Origin: an uncultured Lachnospiraceae bacterium
Lineage (GTDB): Bacteria; Bacillota; Clostridia; Lachnospirales; Lachnospiraceae
Length of the DNA stretch: 64,000 bases
Assembly: GCA_946557105.1 (NCBI GenBank)
Contig: CAMNSZ010000004.1
Span: forward strand, 124,001-188,000
Direction of reading: 5' to 3'
This document shows, in pieces, positions 61,561 through 64,000 of the stretch (within the stretch, counting starts at the first letter, position 1; every line of letters starts with the position of its first letter). Both the position numbers and the translations under genes were made by a program. The notes beneath the pieces were generated by a model. The model was not told the origin of the DNA. It saw only the letters and a program-made list of their open reading frames with translations, and searched no databases.

Positions 61561-62664
61561 ATGTTAAATATAAAAAAACAAATATCAAGACTATATATAT
61601 CATCTGCGCTTGGCAGCTTGTCCTTGACAGGCGCATGGGCAGCAATACTTGCAGCGCGAGGCTATAGCTTGGTGGAAATTGGTTTTGCGGAAACTGTTTT
61701 TCACATAACAAGTCTGCTCTTTGAGATTCCGTCGGGCGTTCTTGCAGATGTATTCGGAAGAAAAAAGATGTTGATAGTCAGCAATATTATGAGGATGCTT
61801 GGAAACATTATAATGATTGTATCCTTAAATTTCTTTATGGTGTGTACATCATTGGCATTTTGTGCCGTAAGTTATAATTTTTTGTCAGGGTCGGACAATG
61901 CGCTTGCTTATGATTCGCTCAAAATGGTCGGCAAGGAGGAGTATTATGAAAAATATGAATCGAATCAAATGGTGATATATCGTCTTTGCAGCGGCATATC
62001 TACTTTGTGTGCGGGCTTTGCCCTTTTCATTGGACATAAACTGGCATATAGCACGGATATTTTAATGGGCGTAATACAAATTCTGGTAATTTCAGCATTA
62101 TGCGAAACGGGTAACCGCTCCCAAGACAAAAGCAATGAAAACAGTATGCTAGCCTCCATAAAAAAGCTTGCAGCATGCTTTTTTAACAGTATTACTTTTT
62201 TGCAAAATGCCGGAAAAGCTTTTTTTCTAATGCTAAGTAATTCACTGGTGGGTGCCGTTGATATTTTGCTTTTGTTTTTTCTCCAAGCAAAGCTTCCCGA
62301 GGTGGGTATGTCCGGTCCAGCGCTTGGATTTGCTTTGTTTTTTATGCAGATGGGCGGCATACTTGGAGCAAAAATAATACTTATATGTAGGAGGATGCAA
62401 TATAGAAGTGTATTTGCCATTGCGGCGTTACTGGTTTTGGCGGGCGTGTTGGCAGAACATTCCGGAGCGTATCCTATAATGGTGGCAGGAGGCTTTATTG
62501 CTGCGCTTAGTGACGACGCGCTTCAAGTAAGAACAAATATTGTTTTGCAGGAAATGTTTCCATCAGAACAGAGAGCTACACTGATTTCAATTGAGTCTTT
62601 TACTTTTTCAATGATAATGATTGTATTGTCGCCGCTTGCAGGAATTTTATTTTCGTATTGGTAA
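61561..62664 (+). CDS. MFS transporter (drug-efflux-like)
   Basis: 367 residues from ATG 61561, six bases after AAGGAGA; an upstream TTG-led extension to 61510 runs through the hairpin and is rejected. Twelve or so hydrophobic segments. The loop 2-3 motif GVLADVFGRKKML (MFS motif A) is present, near residue 60. Related small MFS proteins in Firmicutes include macrolide and other drug exporters, but substrate cannot be read from sequence. The leader frame and hairpin upstream suggest inducible expression. Confidence 0.87.
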   Translation: MLNIKKQISRLYISSALGSLSLTGAWAAILAARGYSLVEIGFAETVFHITSLLFEIPSGVLADVFGRKKMLIVSNIMRMLGNIIMIVSLNFFMVCTSLAFCAVSYNFLSGSDNALAYDSLKMVGKEEYYEKYESNQMVIYRLCSGISTLCAGFALFIGHKLAYSTDILMGVIQILVISALCETGNRSQDKSNENSMLASIKKLAACFFNSITFLQNAGKAFFLMLSNSLVGAVDILLLFFLQAKLPEVGMSGPALGFALFFMQMGGILGAKIILICRRMQYRSVFAIAALLVLAGVLAEHSGAYPIMVAGGFIAALSDDALQVRTNIVLQEMFPSEQRATLISIESFTFSMIMIVLSPLAGILFSYW

Positions 62665-62695
62665 AACTGAAATACACGATTAGGAGAAGAACACT

Positions 62696-63532
62696 ATGAC
62701 GGAAAAGAGCTTTGATGAAGTGCATTGGCTGAACTTTAGCTCCTACAAGGATTTGAGACTATATGAGGTGGGGAGGCAGGAGTGTACTGCGGGTTATGCC
62801 GTCGGGCCCATTATCAGGGATAAATATATACTCCACTATATTTTGAGGGGGGAGGGTGCCTTGTATTTAGATAACAGAGAATATAAGGTGAGAGAAAAAC
62901 AGGCGTTTTTGCTGCCGCCCGGCATGCCCACCTATTATCGTGCCGACGAAAAGCGGCCATGGGAATATGTCTGGATCCATTTTCACGGCTTCAAGGCGAT
63001 GGAGCTGTTGGAAGAGGCGGGGCTCACAAGGAAAAAACCGGTCTTTGTGCCTACGGCGTCCGACGATGGTATCGGGGAGTGTTTCTTGGATATTCTTCGT
63101 CATCCCCGGGAGGAGTATGCCTGTATAGGAAATCTGTACAGGCTTTTCCAGCTGTTGATTGACCAAAGCGCCAGCAGGCAGGAAAAAGCAAAAATGCAGG
63201 GAACCATGTCAAACTATGTGAAGATGGCAATTGACTATATTAGTCAAAAGTACTCGGAGCCGGTCAGGATTCAAGAAATTGCCTCTTATTGCGGCTTGGA
63301 GCGTTCCTATCTCAGTAAAATCTTTAAATACGCAACAGGCTATACGCCTCAGGAATATCTTATTTGGTATCGAATCAATATGGCAAAGCAGCTTCTGCGG
63401 GAGCAAGCAATGCCCGTTCAGCATATATCCTATGCGGTCGGTTATAATGACCCGCTTACTTTTTCCAAGGTATTTAAGAAGGAAACGGGAGTGTCGCCCT
63501 CTAAATGGAGGCAGGATGTGACGGAAGGGTAG
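62696..63532 (+). CDS. AraC family transcriptional regulator
   Basis: 278 residues with GGAGAAG upstream. N-terminal cupin-like ligand domain (about 30-110: GEGALYLDNREYKVREKQAF, quoted in part; LLPPGMPTYYRAD). C-terminal double helix-turn-helix: EPVRIQEIASYCGLERSYLS and HISYAVGYNDPLTFSKVFKK with the PxxW motif (SPSKWR). Such regulators usually sense sugars and control glycan genes. It lies 31 bp after the MFS gene, but no sugar gene is adjacent here, so its target is unknown. Confidence 0.93.
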   Translation: MTEKSFDEVHWLNFSSYKDLRLYEVGRQECTAGYAVGPIIRDKYILHYILRGEGALYLDNREYKVREKQAFLLPPGMPTYYRADEKRPWEYVWIHFHGFKAMELLEEAGLTRKKPVFVPTASDDGIGECFLDILRHPREEYACIGNLYRLFQLLIDQSASRQEKAKMQGTMSNYVKMAIDYISQKYSEPVRIQEIASYCGLERSYLSKIFKYATGYTPQEYLIWYRINMAKQLLREQAMPVQHISYAVGYNDPLTFSKVFKKETGVSPSKWRQDVTEG

Positions 63533-63665
63533 TACATTCGGCGGAAGTATGGAAAACAAAAGGTAATACGATATAGAACAATAGGTGGTGTTATAAAAAA
63601 TAAAAAAAAGATACTATAAAAGGGAGATTTGTCGTAATTAAGGATTGAGGAGGAAAAGAGAAGCA

Positions 63666-64000
63666 GTGGATTACTTGACTGAGTTAGAAAACGAGAGCAT
63701 TTATTTAATTAGAGAGGCTTATGCTCAATTTAGAGATATAGGCATGCTATGGTCTATAGGTAAGGACTCCACAACTCTTTTATGGCTGATTAGAAAGGCT
63801 TTTTATGGAAGGGTTCCGTTTCCTGTCATTCATTTAGATACAGGCTATAAATTTAAGGAAATTTATGATTTCCGGGATCGCTATGCGAAAGAATGGGGAC
63901 TTAATTTACTTGTCTATAGAAATGAAAAGGCAATTCAGAACGGAATATCTCCCAAAACAGGAAAATTGGAATGCTGTACGGAATTAAAGACAAACGCATT
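63666..64000 (+). CDS. cysD: Sulfate adenylyltransferase subunit 2 (start only; 3' truncated by window)
   Basis: 111 residues visible from GTG 63666, preceded by GAGGAGG at some distance. MLWSIGKDSTTLLWLIRKAF carries the SxGKDS PP-loop of ATP-PPase enzymes, and IHLDTGYKFKEIYDFRDRYA matches CysD closely (HVDTGWKFREMYEFRD in proteobacteria). CysD with CysN makes APS from sulfate and ATP, the first step of sulfate assimilation. A PAPS reductase is a related alternative, but the EFRDRYA helix favours CysD. CysN should lie downstream, outside the window. Confidence 0.87.
   Translation, partial: MDYLTELENESIYLIREAYAQFRDIGMLWSIGKDSTTLLWLIRKAFYGRVPFPVIHLDTGYKFKEIYDFRDRYAKEWGLNLLVYRNEKAIQNGISPKTGKLECCTELKTNA

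Noticed and set aside
1..64000. Integrated phage, insertion sequence, rRNA or tRNA genes
   Set aside because: No transposase, integrase, phage gene, rRNA segment or tRNA cloverleaf was recognised in intergenic regions.

Overview
The window looks like chromosome of a spore-forming Lachnospiraceae-type member of the Clostridia. The evidence is gene content and signals: a spoIIAA-spoIIAB-sigF operon followed by spoVAA-AB-AC, a T-box leader on valS, Bacillus/Clostridium-type LexA boxes, strong AGGAGG ribosome binding sites, many glycoside hydrolases and several heterodimeric ABC exporters. No rRNA, tRNA, transposase, integrase or CRISPR array was seen. Genus and species cannot be named from the sequence alone.

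Layout. 1-4353: a plant-glycan cluster (GH43, truncated by the window start, a putative esterase, and a GH31 alpha-xylosidase-like enzyme). 4354-5810: a small secreted Asp/Cys-repeat protein and a strong promoter feeding a structured, probably non-coding RNA. 5811-10065: a YeiH-type transporter, an acyltransferase and a large membrane protein. 10401-13891: a type I asparaginase on the minus strand, divergent from a radical-SAM plus partner DNA-repair pair whose promoter carries two LexA boxes. 14121-18785: an HPr-like protein without the phosphorylatable His, a DinG-like helicase with an added nuclease-like domain, and a GH13 enzyme. 19058-21171: a PadR/DUF1700/DUF4097 operon with a duplicated operator. 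21161-23007 (minus): a pyridoxine-type kinase and an ECF S component. 23383-30352: a CPBP protease, T-box-valS, folC, a 50-aa protein and a zinc-ribbon/TPR membrane protein. 30504-35510: sporulation genes (spoIIA operon, GH25 lysozyme, spoVA genes). 35587-39909: a MarR regulator with a long palindromic operator in front of a heterodimeric ABC exporter. 40065-46382: a DAO-Rieske oxidoreductase, GH2 and GH95. 46419-49965: a second heterodimeric ABC exporter. 49966-53185: a long leader (promoter, 12-codon reading frame, two terminator-like hairpins) ahead of an ABC-2 type three-gene exporter. 53403-56923: a MutS-like ATPase without Smr domain, GH27 and a small Cys-pair protein. 56925-60901 (minus): response regulator, histidine kinase and a two-gene ABC transporter with its own promoter. 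60980-61185: three tandem 70-bp repeats. 61353-62664: a short leader reading frame and an MFS transporter whose ribosome binding site lies in a hairpin. 62696-64000: an AraC regulator and the start of cysD.

Common themes are glycan breakdown and drug/peptide export under local control. Four of the exporter or membrane-stress loci carry readable cis-control: MarR palindrome, PadR operator pair, 11-bp response-regulator repeats, and two leader/attenuator-like regions. No single wholly new multi-gene system stands out. The best candidates for undescribed biology are the two leader regions (50029-50494 and 61292-61560), the three 70-bp repeats, the structured RNA at 5398-5697, and the LexA-controlled radical-SAM repair pair.
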